Program-made: the position numbers and the translations under genes
Shown: one piece after another, positions 32,665 to 41,440 of the stretch
Numbering within the stretch: the first letter of the stretch is position 1
Layout of the letters: each line of letters starts with the position of its first letter
The notes under the pieces: model-generated
What the model was told of the DNA's origin: nothing
What the model saw: the letters and a program-made list of their open reading frames with translations, nothing else
The model's database searches: none
Origin: JAPOXR01 sp964291445
GTDB taxonomy: Bacteria > Pseudomonadota > Alphaproteobacteria > Rhodobacterales > Rhodobacteraceae
Assembly (NCBI GenBank): GCA_964291445.2
Contig: OZ219864.1
Span: 1 to 64,000 of the forward strand
Length of the DNA stretch: 64,000 nucleotides
Reading direction: 5' to 3'

Positions 32665-35011
32665 TATCAACTACACACACTTGACTCCGGACCCGATTCC
32701 GTGCGAATCACGCGGCCATGCAGATTGGCATGCGTCAGATCTCGGCGGAGACAGTGGAGTGGTTCGGCCCGGCCTGCAAGGGCGGCGGGCTGACGCGGAC
32801 CGCGCTGGCCCGGGAGTTCTGCGAAAGGGAGGGCTGGTTCGGGCCCGCCGGCAGGCCGTGCCTTGCCTCGGCGCGCAAGCTTCTTCCACGCCTGGCCGGG
32901 GAGACGGGGGTGCGTCTTCCGGAGGCGGAGGCGACGGCGGCCGGGCCGCACCCGCGCCCGGCGTCGGACTTTCCCGATCGTCTTGTCTCCTGTCCGCTTC
33001 GGGAACTCGGCGTCCTGTCGCTCGAGCCGGTGACGGACGCGGCGGCTCGCCGCCGCTGGGAGGCGATGATCGAGACGCACCACCCGGAGGGGTGGCGACG
33101 TCCGCCGGGCGGGCAGGTCCGCTACTGGATCCGCTCGGCGCGGCACGGGTCCCTGGGCGGCATCGGCTTTGCGGCGTCGGGGATGCAGCTCGGGCCGCGC
33201 GACGGCCTCATCGGCTGGTCGGCCGATGCCCGAATGGCCAATATCGGCAAGGTCGTGTGCAACAACCGCTTCCTCCTGCTCCCCGGAATCCGCGTGAAGG
33301 GCCTTGCCTCCCGGGCGCTTCGCCTGGCGACGGCGCGCATTGCCGATGACTGGGCGGCGGCCTATGGCGAGCGCCCGGTGCTGGCGCAGAGCTTCACCGG
33401 GCCGGAGATGTCCGGCCTGAGCTACCGGGCGGCGGGATGGAAGTGCTGCCCGCAGCTGACCTCGGGCCGCCATTCGGGGGTGCGCCGCGCCGTCTGGCTC
33501 AGGCCACTTGAAGAGGGCTGGCGGCAGGTTCTGCGCCGCGGGCCGGAGAGGGTTCTCGGCTGGTCCGGATCGATGTACACCAAGGGAGGATGGGCCGAAC
33601 GGGAGTATGGAAGGAGCACCCACCCCGACGGCCGGGTCAGGCGACGGATCGCCGAGATGGGCGCGGCATGGACGCGGCGCCTCGGCGAGCACCTGCCGGC
33701 GATCTTCCCCGGAAGGGCGCAGCAGATGGCAGCCTACCGGCTTCTGTCCAGCGAGGCGGTGACGATGGAGCACATACTGGATTCGCATTTCGAGCAGACG
33801 GTGGAGCGGTGCCGCGCCGAGCGTCTGGTGCTTGCCGTGCAGGATACGACGACGTTGAACTATGACGGCCTTTCGCAGACCTCCGGCCTCGATGATCTTG
33901 GCGGCGGCGGCAAGGGAAGCTCGGGCATCCTGGCCCATGTCGGCGTGGCGGTGAACGCCGCGGGCCGGCCTCTCGGGATGTTCGAGGCGGACGCGGCGTT
34001 CCGCCGGGCGCAGGGCAAGGACAGCACCCGCTGGGTGGACGGTCTCGACCGGGCGCAGGAACTGGCGGCCGCCTGTCCCGACACAAGGGTGGTGACGGTC
34101 TGCGACCGCGAGGGCGACTTCTGGGGGCTGATCTCGCGTGCGGAGGAGACCGGGGCGGCGCTGCTGGTCCGGGCCTCCCGTGGCTCGAAGCGCCGGGTGG
34201 CGCTGGCCTCGGGCGGCGAGGCGGGCCTCTGGGACCACGTCCTGGCGACGCAGCCGGTGGGAGAGCGGAAGATCGTGGTCCCTGCCCGCGGCAGGCCGAG
34301 ACGGCGCAAGGGCCGAACGGCGAGGCTGACGCTGCGCTGCGCGCCGGTCGATCTGCTTCCCCCGCAGGATCGGGCCGGCGAGGCGCCGATCCGCATGATC
34401 GCGGTCTCCGCCCTGGAGGAGAGACCGCCCCGCCGCCCGGCGACGGGGAAGGGAGGGAAGGGCAAGGGGAAGCTGCACTGGATGCTGCTGACCACCGAGG
34501 GCCGGGCCAGCCAGGACACCGCCCGCACGGTGCTGCGCTGGTACGAGCTGCGCTGGCGGATCGAACGCTTCTTCCATGCGCTGAAGACCGGCACCCGCAT
34601 CGAGGACCGCCACCTCGATGCGGCCGACGATCTCAGGAAGTGCCTCGCCTTCGACGCCATTACCGCATTCCGGGTCTGGGACCTGTCCCTGCTTGCCGGC
34701 GAGAGACCGGACGAGCCGGCCAGACGGCATGTCACCCGGGAAGACGTCACCGCGCTCTGCGCCCTCGCCGCCCATCATGGCTTCAAGGTCGCCCGGGGAC
34801 CGCCGGACATGACCATCGCCCGCTTCGTCGTGCTGACGGCCGGGCTGGCCGGCTTCCACCCCTCGAAGCGCCAGCCACTGCCCGGAACCCAGAAGCTCTG
34901 GGAGGGGGTCAGGTTCCTGTCCAACGCCGTCATCGCCATACAGGCCATGCAGAACTGGGACGGCAGCGAAATGGAAGGAGAATTCACGGAGTCAAGTGTG
35001 ATAGATTGATA
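32665..35011 (+). mobile_element. IS4-family element with DruA-domain transposase
   Basis: 2347 bp with imperfect terminal inverted repeats (TATCAA at the tip, then a shared ACACTTGACTCCG) at 32665-32689 and 34987-35011. It is flanked by an 11-bp direct duplication GGCCCCGGAGC (32654-32664, 35012-35022), as usual for IS4-family insertions. One large gene fills it. Intact and probably recent. Confidence 0.9.
32718..35009 (+). CDS. DUF4338 (DruA-like) domain fused to an IS4/Tn5-type transposase
   Basis: 763 residues from ATG 32718 (ATG 32730 is also possible). Residues about 95-265 look like DUF4338, the DruA family: VSCPLRELGVLSLEPVTDA, WEAMIETHHPEGW, VRYWIRSARHGSLGGIGFAA, IGWSADARMANIGKVVCNNR, FLLLPGIRVKGLASR, SFTGPEMSGLSYRAAGWK. 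The rest is a Tn5-like transposase: a Tnp N-terminal domain (EREYGRSTHPDGRVRRRI, LGEHLPAIFPGRAQQMAAYR), VLAVQDTTTLNYDGL (Asp), VVTVCDREGDFW (Asp) and YELRWRIERFFHALKTGTRI (YREK-type Glu). The stop lies inside the right repeat. Separate druA genes belong to Druantia anti-phage systems; here the domain is physically part of a transposase. Confidence 0.88.
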   Translation: MQIGMRQISAETVEWFGPACKGGGLTRTALAREFCEREGWFGPAGRPCLASARKLLPRLAGETGVRLPEAEATAAGPHPRPASDFPDRLVSCPLRELGVLSLEPVTDAAARRRWEAMIETHHPEGWRRPPGGQVRYWIRSARHGSLGGIGFAASGMQLGPRDGLIGWSADARMANIGKVVCNNRFLLLPGIRVKGLASRALRLATARIADDWAAAYGERPVLAQSFTGPEMSGLSYRAAGWKCCPQLTSGRHSGVRRAVWLRPLEEGWRQVLRRGPERVLGWSGSMYTKGGWAEREYGRSTHPDGRVRRRIAEMGAAWTRRLGEHLPAIFPGRAQQMAAYRLLSSEAVTMEHILDSHFEQTVERCRAERLVLAVQDTTTLNYDGLSQTSGLDDLGGGGKGSSGILAHVGVAVNAAGRPLGMFEADAAFRRAQGKDSTRWVDGLDRAQELAAACPDTRVVTVCDREGDFWGLISRAEETGAALLVRASRGSKRRVALASGGEAGLWDHVLATQPVGERKIVVPARGRPRRRKGRTARLTLRCAPVDLLPPQDRAGEAPIRMIAVSALEERPPRRPATGKGGKGKGKLHWMLLTTEGRASQDTARTVLRWYELRWRIERFFHALKTGTRIEDRHLDAADDLRKCLAFDAITAFRVWDLSLLAGERPDEPARRHVTREDVTALCALAAHHGFKVARGPPDMTIARFVVLTAGLAGFHPSKRQPLPGTQKLWEGVRFLSNAVIAIQAMQNWDGSEMEGEFTESSVID

Positions 35012-35335
35012 GGCCCCGGAGCCGGCGCCTTCAACCGGGAGAATGGCGGCGGTGTGAGCGTTCGCAGGGGCCGCGGCGGCTCCAATCTCACCTTCACGGC
35101 AACGAATGCGCTGATTGCCCGGCTCAAACCGGGAGGGCCCAGACGACAGGATGAGTCCTTACTGCTGGTCCTGGCAAGGAAGGTGAAAGGATGTCGGCGA
35201 TATATGGGCGGCATCGTGCTGCCGCTTGACGAGGCCCTTGATCAGATTGCCAGGGCCGAGATCTTCTGGACCTGGATGTGAGGGAAAATGTGCAAAGTCG
35301 AGGTCAGACGTTGAAGTGGTCGCTATACTTGGATC

Positions 35336-35860
35336 TCAGACAAATAGGCTTGCGATCACTCCGAAGAATTGGGAGAAATTCACGGCGAGTGCTCCCGCTA
35401 TGAGGAAGGTCAATCCGGGTCCGAAACTTTGGGGGCCTCCTGGTGAGGCTGCCAGGTTGAGGAAGAGGAGGCCTCGGGCGATGGCGATGAAACCGACGAG
35501 TTGGATGATGAGGACGAATGCGCCGGTGGCGTGTCGGGTTGGGCCAGTGGCGAGGGGGTCGAGCATGCCGTTGCCGTAGGCGAATATGGCTTCGGGACCG
35601 GGTGTGGTGGTGGTTCCAAACAGGGTGAGGCCAAGCGTGGAGACGGTGGCGGGAAATGCCAGCAACAGGGCGCCGGTGACGAATGTCACGATTACCCTCG
35701 CCGATGATGTTGCCTGGGAACCGAACTCGGTGCGGCGCAGGGCGAGGTGCAGGGAGCGGATGACGAGGAGGATCCCCAGCACGTAGAGGACGGCCCGCAG
35801 CAGGCCCTCGAGGGCTGGCAGGGCGGCGGTGAGGTTGGTGATGATGGCGGTCGGGTCCAT
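35336..35860 (-). CDS. dotE: DotE/IcmC (TraQ)-like inner-membrane protein
   Basis: 174 residues with four predicted transmembrane segments (about 15-38, 52-78, 112-135 and 148-172). The hydrophobic pattern and the position directly downstream of dotF fit DotE/IcmC, TraQ in IncI plasmids, a small membrane component of type IVB secretion or conjugation systems. Sequence alone would be ambiguous; the gene order dotI-dotH-dotG-dotF-dotE is the main support. It starts ATG 35860, 12 bases after the dotF stop. Nothing further of the cluster follows before the mobile-element array, so the operon may be truncated. Confidence 0.65.
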   Translation of the reverse strand: MDPTAIITNLTAALPALEGLLRAVLYVLGILLVIRSLHLALRRTEFGSQATSSARVIVTFVTGALLLAFPATVSTLGLTLFGTTTTPGPEAIFAYGNGMLDPLATGPTRHATGAFVLIIQLVGFIAIARGLLFLNLAASPGGPQSFGPGLTFLIAGALAVNFSQFFGVIASLFV

Positions 35861-35872
35861 GCGGGTATCCGG

Positions 35873-37492
35873 TCAGTCGATGAATACCGCCCCGTGTTCC
35901 ATCACGTAGAGCTGCCCGCCATTGTCAAAGCTGGTGATGTCGATCACCTTGCCGAAGCCCTCGACATGATCGCCGGCGGCGAGTCCGGCGAACATCCGGC
36001 CGGTGGGGGTGCCCTCGAGGCTGGCGCTGACCAGGTAGCGGCCGCGGTCGGCGGGCTTGGGCCCGGTGGCGGGCATTCGGAAGGGTGTGCTGATCGTGCC
36101 GGCCCGGGGGAGGTTGAATTCACCTGCCGGTTGCTTGCCCGGTGCGTGGCGCAGCTGGCGGTCGATGGCGGCGAGTTGTTGGGTAAGGCCGGTGAGGCTG
36201 GCCTCGATGGCGCCGATCCTGGCCAGGATTTCGGGGCGGGTTTGTGGTGAGGATGCGGCGGCGAGGGTGCTGTCGTTCGGTGTCGGGGCGGCGGCGGGTG
36301 CTTGCGGGCTATCTGCGGCCAGGTCGGTTGCCAGACCGTCTGGGCCGTAGCCGGCCAGGTCGCTATTGAGGGGTTTGGCGGCGTGGGGGGTGAAGCCGTC
36401 ATCGGGGGTGAATTCCCGGCCCGGATGTGAGGGGGTCGGGAGGGGCGGCCTCTGGGGCGGGTCGCTGATCTCCTCGGGGACGGGCGCATCGTTGTTCGTG
36501 TTGGCGGCGGGCGGCGGCTGGTCGATGAATTCAAACAGCCGGTTCCATTCCGCCGCCCTTTCCGTGCCGATCGGCACGAGGTTTGCGGTCGCGGCCACCG
36601 GCCGCAGGTCGATCTGCAATGTGCCGGCGGCAAGACCAGGACTGGCCGGTGCCAGCATGTCTGTCCTGAAGGCAGGTGCAAAACTGCGATCTTCGGGTAC
36701 TGGCTCTCCGGCCGGGGGTGCCGGTGGCAGTGCGGCGGAGACCTCTCGTGCTGTCGCGGCCGGGGTGCCAGCCGGAGGGTCGGCGCCGGGAAGCGGGCTT
36801 ACCATGGCAAACAGGCCATCGAGGAACGGGCGGGCCTTGTCTGGGCCGCCCGTTGCCATCATCGCCAGGCCGACCAGGGCTGCCAGGAGGAATACGATCA
36901 ACCGTCGCCCTGCCCGGCCAGGCAACCGCAAGCGCCTGGACTTGCTGCGCCCGGGCGGCGATTCGGACGGCCCTTCGCCCGACTCAGGGATTTCGGCAAT
37001 CCCTGGCCGGGGCCTGGTCGCTGACTCGCCGTTTGGCGCCCTTGGCCGGGACTCGCAGGCATGGGCGCCCGGGTCGGGCTCTCGGCTGGAGGCATTCGGC
37101 GGCGGCCTGCCTGCGGCGGCAGGCGGCGGATCGGCGGGTTCGTTGATGGCGCCCACTTCGTCCCTGGGTCTCTCGTCGTCATCGACATCCAATGGATCGA
37201 CCATGTCGAGGGCGAACCAGTCATAGACCCCCTGCTCGTCCTCGGTGGCCAGGCCGCCGAATTCCTCGAAGATCGAGGGATCGTCCTGGTCGATGACGAC
37301 CAGCGGCTCGGCGGCAGCGGCCAGGTCGCTCGCCGGGTCGGCCAGGGTTTGTTCGTGGTCGGTGGCGGGGTCCGGTATGCCGGACGCGGCATCGGGGCCG
37401 GGATCCGTTGCCGGTGCCGAGCCTGCGTGCAGGTGTCGGGCGGCAGGGTCCTGCCGGTCTTCGGGGAGGGTGTGTTCCGTGTCAGGTTTCAT
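35873..37492 (-). CDS. dotF: DotF/IcmG (TraP)-like protein
   Basis: 539 residues from ATG 37492, with GGAAGAAG upstream. A long acidic, Pro/Ala-rich cytoplasmic part (1-180) is followed by a basic stretch, one membrane segment (about 197-215), a disordered periplasmic region, a short coiled-coil (LARIGAIEASLTGLTQQLAA, then IDRQL) and a compact C-terminal domain ending YVMEHGAVFID. Single-pass topology with a periplasmic coiled-coil and its place between dotG and dotE match DotF/IcmG. It is about twice the Legionella protein's length because of low-complexity linkers. In type IVB systems DotF associates with the DotC-D-F-G-H core. Confidence 0.65.
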   Translation of the reverse strand: MKPDTEHTLPEDRQDPAARHLHAGSAPATDPGPDAASGIPDPATDHEQTLADPASDLAAAAEPLVVIDQDDPSIFEEFGGLATEDEQGVYDWFALDMVDPLDVDDDERPRDEVGAINEPADPPPAAAGRPPPNASSREPDPGAHACESRPRAPNGESATRPRPGIAEIPESGEGPSESPPGRSKSRRLRLPGRAGRRLIVFLLAALVGLAMMATGGPDKARPFLDGLFAMVSPLPGADPPAGTPAATAREVSAALPPAPPAGEPVPEDRSFAPAFRTDMLAPASPGLAAGTLQIDLRPVAATANLVPIGTERAAEWNRLFEFIDQPPPAANTNNDAPVPEEISDPPQRPPLPTPSHPGREFTPDDGFTPHAAKPLNSDLAGYGPDGLATDLAADSPQAPAAAPTPNDSTLAAASSPQTRPEILARIGAIEASLTGLTQQLAAIDRQLRHAPGKQPAGEFNLPRAGTISTPFRMPATGPKPADRGRYLVSASLEGTPTGRMFAGLAAGDHVEGFGKVIDITSFDNGGQLYVMEHGAVFID

Positions 37493-37507
37493 TGTCTTCT
37501 TCCTGTC

Positions 37508-38911
37508 TCAGTTTGGGATTGCTGCCGAGGCGACAAACAGGATGCCGACCGGGTATCCTGCCTCGAGGCGGATCTCCGGGCCCGCCGGTACCGAGCCGGC
37601 AAGATCGCCGGCGATCTGCTGGGCGGCGCGGCCCATGCCGGCGATGACGCTCTGCCTCGTGGTCGATGTGCCGCTTGTCACCGCGGCGTTACCGCCGATC
37701 TCGACCACCTCCATCGCCGGCCGGGAGGCCGATTCGGCAAAACCGGTCACCATGGATGCCATGAAGCCGGGGCCGAAACGGCGAACGAGCCGCCGGTCGA
37801 CGCTGCTGGCAACCGCCGGCCCGGAATCGAACGCATCCACCGCCACTGCCTCGACATCGACCTGGAGGCCGGCTGGCGTTGCCAGACGGTCGAACTCGAC
37901 CACCAACCCGCTGGCGGCGACCGATACCGTGAACCGGCCGATCATCCGGGCACCGTCAAACTCGCCCCCGGATATCTCGACCACCACCGGCGAGGCCTGG
38001 TCGGAGGTAACCGTATTGACGGTCTCGCCCTGGAGGATGGTCCCGGCCGGGATACTGAAACCGGCATGGAGGTCGCCGACGGGCAGCGGACCGGCAGCCG
38101 GGGGCGGGTCGCTCTCCGGGCGAGGCAGCAGCACGCTTTCCGGCTCGCTGATCGCCATGCCGCGCAGGATCGCCGTCATCTGGCCGAGCATCGCCTCGGC
38201 ATATTGATCTGGTCCGGGATCGGCGGTGGGCGGGGCCGACACGGCCGAAACATCAGCCAGGGCGGCGGTGCTGGTGCCGGCGGGCTGGTCGTGCGGGATC
38301 GGTTGGTCGGGGGCAATCAGCCGGTTGCCGGTGGGCACGTTGTTGGCCGCCGCGAGCGGGTCCGGTTCGGGGGCGGTCTCTTCGGCGGTGGTGGTATCGC
38401 GAGCGGGCAGGAATATGGCCGTGGTCTCTTCCGGGATCTGTTCCGGTACCGATTCCGGGATCGAGATGTAGGAGGTGCCTGTTCGGTCGGCGGCATCGGC
38501 GTTGATGGAATTGGCATCCATCAGGGTCTGCCGGTAATGCGCCGATTCGGCCTGCCGCTGCCCTCCCGGGGTGGAATCGATCCCCGGGATCCGTGACAGT
38601 CTTGACGCGTCGATTGTGCCGATGCGCAGCGAGGCAAACCCGGCAAGGAGTGACAGGAGCACCACCACGAGCACCGCCAGGCGCCGGCGGCCGGCGATGT
38701 GGCGGTCGGGAGCGTCGCCGGAGGGGCTTGTGCCATGGGGAGGCTGGTCGGCGGCGGGCCGGGAGCGCCTGGTCAGCCGGGCCAGCCAGCCGGGTTTTGG
38801 CCGAGGAGCAGCCGTGCCGGGCGGGTTTGCCATCGTCCAGGGTTGGGCGGCGGGCTGGCGGCCGGTGCGGGCCAGGATCATGGTGCGGAGTCGCCTGATC
38901 AGGGGCGGCAT
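37508..38911 (-). CDS. dotG: DotG/IcmE (TraO)-like core channel protein
   Basis: About 467 residues from ATG 38911 (the frame is open further upstream, overlapping dotH). One membrane segment at about 78-95, a low-complexity periplasmic linker, then a C-terminal TrbI/VirB10-like domain: FSIPAGTILQGETVNTV, PVVVEISGGEFDGARMIGRF, VDVEAVAVDAFDSGPAVASS, RRLVRRFGPGF and GPEIRLEAGYPVGILFV. This is the region by which DotG spans to the outer membrane. It lacks the many pentapeptide repeats of Legionella DotG, as do conjugative homologues. Neighbours dotH and dotF confirm the call. Confidence 0.8.
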   Translation of the reverse strand: MPPLIRRLRTMILARTGRQPAAQPWTMANPPGTAAPRPKPGWLARLTRRSRPAADQPPHGTSPSGDAPDRHIAGRRRLAVLVVVLLSLLAGFASLRIGTIDASRLSRIPGIDSTPGGQRQAESAHYRQTLMDANSINADAADRTGTSYISIPESVPEQIPEETTAIFLPARDTTTAEETAPEPDPLAAANNVPTGNRLIAPDQPIPHDQPAGTSTAALADVSAVSAPPTADPGPDQYAEAMLGQMTAILRGMAISEPESVLLPRPESDPPPAAGPLPVGDLHAGFSIPAGTILQGETVNTVTSDQASPVVVEISGGEFDGARMIGRFTVSVAASGLVVEFDRLATPAGLQVDVEAVAVDAFDSGPAVASSVDRRLVRRFGPGFMASMVTGFAESASRPAMEVVEIGGNAAVTSGTSTTRQSVIAGMGRAAQQIAGDLAGSVPAGPEIRLEAGYPVGILFVASAAIPN

Positions 38912-38981
38912 CGGGTGTGCTCCCGTTTGTGCGTGCCATTGGGGCCGGTTTGGCCGGGCCTGCATGGGGTGTGGGTGGCCA

Positions 38982-39908
38982 TCACGGCAGCTCCAGGCTG
39001 GCGACGGCGATACGACCATGCACGGAGAAAAGGAGGCTCGAGGCGGGGGTCAGCCGGTAGGCCTTGAGGTTGTTGGGGCCGGAGAGGGAGGCGGTCCAGG
39101 CCGGCGACAGGAGCGGGTCGCGTGCCCGCAGGTAGATCTCGCCATCCATGATCCAGGCCTCGGCCTCGATGCCGGTCACCGGGACTGGCCGGGCCTCCGG
39201 CGGCAGGTCGGTGCCGGAGAGGAATGCCAGCATCAGCGGATCGCCGGCCTTGGGCAGGCTGCCGGCGGTGTGCGTGTAGAGATCATCCGAATTCGGCCCA
39301 AACTTCATGATCTGGACCATGCGGTGAAAATGCGCCTGCCTGCGATCGATGACGATGCGCAGAACCACCGGGTTCGGCTCATCGGCCAGGACGACCACGA
39401 GGTTGGTCCAGCCGACCCGGGCGACCGGCGAGATTGCCAGCGAGTTCGAATTCTCGCCGAGGTGGATGACCCGAAAGTCATCCCGGTTGCCGATGACATA
39501 TTGCCGGACCGGCCATGGGCTGCCGGCAGCGTCATAGAATCCGATTGCCGAGGCAATTCCCGGGGCAACCCGCAATCCTTCCGGCACCGCCCCCGGATCA
39601 AGCGATACCAGAACCGCATCCACCACCGGCTCCGGAAACGGCTCCTCCATGGTCGCCTCCTCGTTTTCCTCGTGGATGCGCCTGAACTGCTGGACCATCT
39701 CCGGCGTCATCGGAAAGACATCCCTGACTGCATCATCAAACCCCTCCAATTGCCGCGGTGATGCCGGCGGGCTGCCGGCGGGCATTGCCGGTGTGTCGGC
39801 AGTGCCTGCCAAATAATGCTCCCCGCCGTCATGATGGTGATCAGCGGCAGCGGCCGGTGATGCGGCCAGCATGGCAATCGCCGTTGCCCGTGAGATGGTC
39901 CTGTGCAT
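38982..39908 (-). CDS. dotH: DotH/IcmK (TraN)-like outer-membrane complex protein
   Basis: 308 residues from ATG 39908. The N-terminus (MHRTISRATAIAMLAASPAA) is a signal peptide. The body has FPMTPEMVQQFRRIHEE, IGFYDAAGSPWPVRQYVIGN, LAISPVARVGWTNLVVVLAD and a C-terminal beta-rich part with LYTHTAGSLP and EIYLRARDPLLSPAW, resembling DotH/IcmK, which forms the outer-membrane ring with DotC and DotD. It is 22 bases after the dotI stop. The spacing and order match the traM-traN-traO cluster of IncI plasmids. Confidence 0.78.
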   Translation of the reverse strand: MHRTISRATAIAMLAASPAAAADHHHDGGEHYLAGTADTPAMPAGSPPASPRQLEGFDDAVRDVFPMTPEMVQQFRRIHEENEEATMEEPFPEPVVDAVLVSLDPGAVPEGLRVAPGIASAIGFYDAAGSPWPVRQYVIGNRDDFRVIHLGENSNSLAISPVARVGWTNLVVVLADEPNPVVLRIVIDRRQAHFHRMVQIMKFGPNSDDLYTHTAGSLPKAGDPLMLAFLSGTDLPPEARPVPVTGIEAEAWIMDGEIYLRARDPLLSPAWTASLSGPNNLKAYRLTPASSLLFSVHGRIAVASLELP

Positions 39909-39930
39909 GATTTGACGGCTCCCGTTCCGG

Positions 39931-40581
39931 TCAGGAGCCGGCGGCCCGGCCCGGTCGGACCACCACCCTCGTGATGCCAACCGCATCGGGCGCCTCCCAG
40001 GTCGGAAGGCGCGAGATCTCGATCTCGGCCACTAGGCTGTCCCGGCTGATTTCGCTGGCCGATTCATAGGTGATGCTGAGTGGCACCTGCACCACCCAGC
40101 TGTAGCGGCGGCGGTGATCGGTGCCGGCACTGACGATGACCGCCCGCGTCGCAACCACGGTGGAGACCAGCCGGTGTTCACGCACATAACTGAGCATGCC
40201 CGATTCCTCGAGCGCATCGAGGAAGCTGTTCCAGCCCTCCGGGCGCTCGAAATACTTCGACGCGCCCGAAAGATCGTCTCGCCAGTTGGCGAAATCCATG
40301 GTCAGTGCCGTGGTAATGGCCTCGACCGCGAAACTCGTCACCTGCCCGTCGGTCAGGAACGGGCTGGATACCGGTACCAGCGGCAGGATTCCGCCATCCT
40401 CGCGGGCGGCAAAATACTTCGGCTCCGGCCGGGACATGAGTGACCAGGTGGAGACCGCCACTGCCAGGCCGGTCACGGCCGCCATGATCGCAACCGCAAC
40501 CGACATCCGCCGATGACTGTGCATCCAGGTTTCGTAGCGCGACTTCGCATAGGCAGCGGCGCTGTGTCCGGACATGCTCAT
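39931..40581 (-). CDS. dotI: DotI/IcmL (TraM)-like inner-membrane protein
   Basis: 216 residues. One membrane segment at about 27-46, then PKYFAAREDGGILPLVPVSS, WRDDLSGASKYFERPEGWNS, FLDALEESGMLSYVREH and VQVPLSITYESASE, the pattern of IcmL/DotI, which forms an inner-membrane complex in type IVB systems. ATG 40581 is the start. It is preceded by a strong hairpin that separates it from pilS. The combination of IcmL-type genes with an R64-like pilus gene suggests a conjugation system, not an effector-secretion system. Confidence 0.82.
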   Translation of the reverse strand: MSMSGHSAAAYAKSRYETWMHSHRRMSVAVAIMAAVTGLAVAVSTWSLMSRPEPKYFAAREDGGILPLVPVSSPFLTDGQVTSFAVEAITTALTMDFANWRDDLSGASKYFERPEGWNSFLDALEESGMLSYVREHRLVSTVVATRAVIVSAGTDHRRRYSWVVQVPLSITYESASEISRDSLVAEIEISRLPTWEAPDAVGITRVVVRPGRAAGS

Positions 40582-40620
40582 TCCATTGCCTTCATGCAGT
40601 GAATGATTCGAGGAGGATCA

Positions 40621-40651
40621 GCCGGGGTGCGGCCACCAGCCGCACCCCGGC
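40621..40651 (-). terminator. Strong hairpin between pilS and dotI
   Basis: GCCGGGGTGCGG, a 7-base loop and CCGCACCCCGGC form a perfect 12-bp stem 15 bases after the pilS stop. No T run follows in the minus direction, so it may be an attenuating or RNA-stabilising hairpin that lets pilS be expressed more than the downstream genes. Confidence 0.6.
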
Positions 40652-40665
40652 CTTTCGGCCTTGCC

Positions 40666-41259
40666 CTACCGGTCCAAGGTCCAGGTAATGTCGACCTTGC
40701 CGGAGGCGGCGTTCTTGGTGCAGAACGTCGCCGCCGCAGCCGAGCTGAGGCCGTCACTGTCGGTGTCGGTGCCATCGGTCACCGACACGATTCCGGTACC
40801 GATCACCCCGTTGCCCAGATCATCAAAGGGCAGGATACGCGAGCACACTTCGACCGGAATATCCTCGATCTCCATGGTGAACTGCCTCGTTGCACCCGTG
40901 ATCGTCACGTCACCGCCCATGTTGCTCACGATTGCATCGGGAATATTGTCGGCATCGGTGTCGCTCTGCAGCGAGGAAGGAACGGCATTGGAGGCGATGA
41001 GCAGTGCCGCCATGTCGGCCGTGCCGAAATCGGCCTGCGACTGGAACAGCGACCTCACCTGCGATTGCAGGGACGACATCAACCTGATCGTGGAGTTGGT
41101 CTTGGCCGACAATGAGGCCTGTTCAAAGAACACCACCCCGCCAATGATGACGCCGAGGGCAATGACGGTAAACAGCACCGCCTCGATCAGCGTGGCGCCA
41201 CGCTCGCTCGCATGCCGCTCCCCGGCAGCGGCAGCAATGTTCTCATTCGGTCTTTCCAC
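40666..41259 (-). CDS. pilS: Type IV prepilin, PilS-like
   Basis: 197 residues from GTG 41259, with GGGAGA upstream. The prepilin signature is RG/ATLIEAVLFTVIALGVII: cleavage after Gly21, Glu at position +5 and a hydrophobic alpha-1 helix. The C-terminal half has the length and Cys pair (CSR..., TFCTK) of PilS of IncI-type thin pili. It should be the major pilin used for mating-pair contact in liquid. The pilN-pilR genes that normally precede it are 10 kb upstream on the same strand, beyond an accessory block, so the operon was split by insertion. Confidence 0.85.
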   Translation of the reverse strand: MERPNENIAAAAGERHASERGATLIEAVLFTVIALGVIIGGVVFFEQASLSAKTNSTIRLMSSLQSQVRSLFQSQADFGTADMAALLIASNAVPSSLQSDTDADNIPDAIVSNMGGDVTITGATRQFTMEIEDIPVEVCSRILPFDDLGNGVIGTGIVSVTDGTDTDSDGLSSAAAATFCTKNAASGKVDITWTLDR

Positions 41260-41440
41260 TTTCGCTCTCCCTTGCTTCGCCGACCGGAGATCCGATTCGG
41301 CGCTGATTCAATGGGGGAGACTGTGACGGCGGTCGGCGACACTCGGCGAAGGGTTTTGCCGCCCGGCGGCAATACGATGTGGAAAACCGGCCGAGCCGGT
41401 CCCGGCACCGGCCGCCTGCAAGGCGGCCGGCGAGTTGCGG

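Larger units (their letters stand above)
32107..35313 (-). mobile_element. Degenerate IS701-like element, host of the IS4 insertion
   Basis: The ends share an inverted CTCGACTTTGCAC (32117-32129 and 35290-35302) with weaker matches outside. Between them are a broken transposase C-terminus (32132-32653), the IS4 element (32665-35011) and 35023-35290. In the last part one plus-strand frame reads TFTATNALIARLKPGG, GCRRYMGGIVLPLDEALDQI and stops at 35281; I do not recognise it. Another scrap of the same IS is at 43395-43456. Confidence 0.5.

Noticed and set aside
32667..34859. 730-codon minus-strand open frame over the IS4 transposase
   Set aside because: Antisense artefact of a GC-rich gene; no domain pattern.
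35023..35283. Plus-strand frame ending RYMGGIVLPLDEALDQIARA, EIFWTWM
   Set aside because: Protein-like, but it lies inside a degenerate IS and lacks a start and a recognisable family, so it is mentioned only under that element.
36366..38596. Long plus-strand frames over dotF and dotG
   Set aside because: Shadow frames; the minus-strand genes form a coherent operon with signal, membrane and VirB10-like features.
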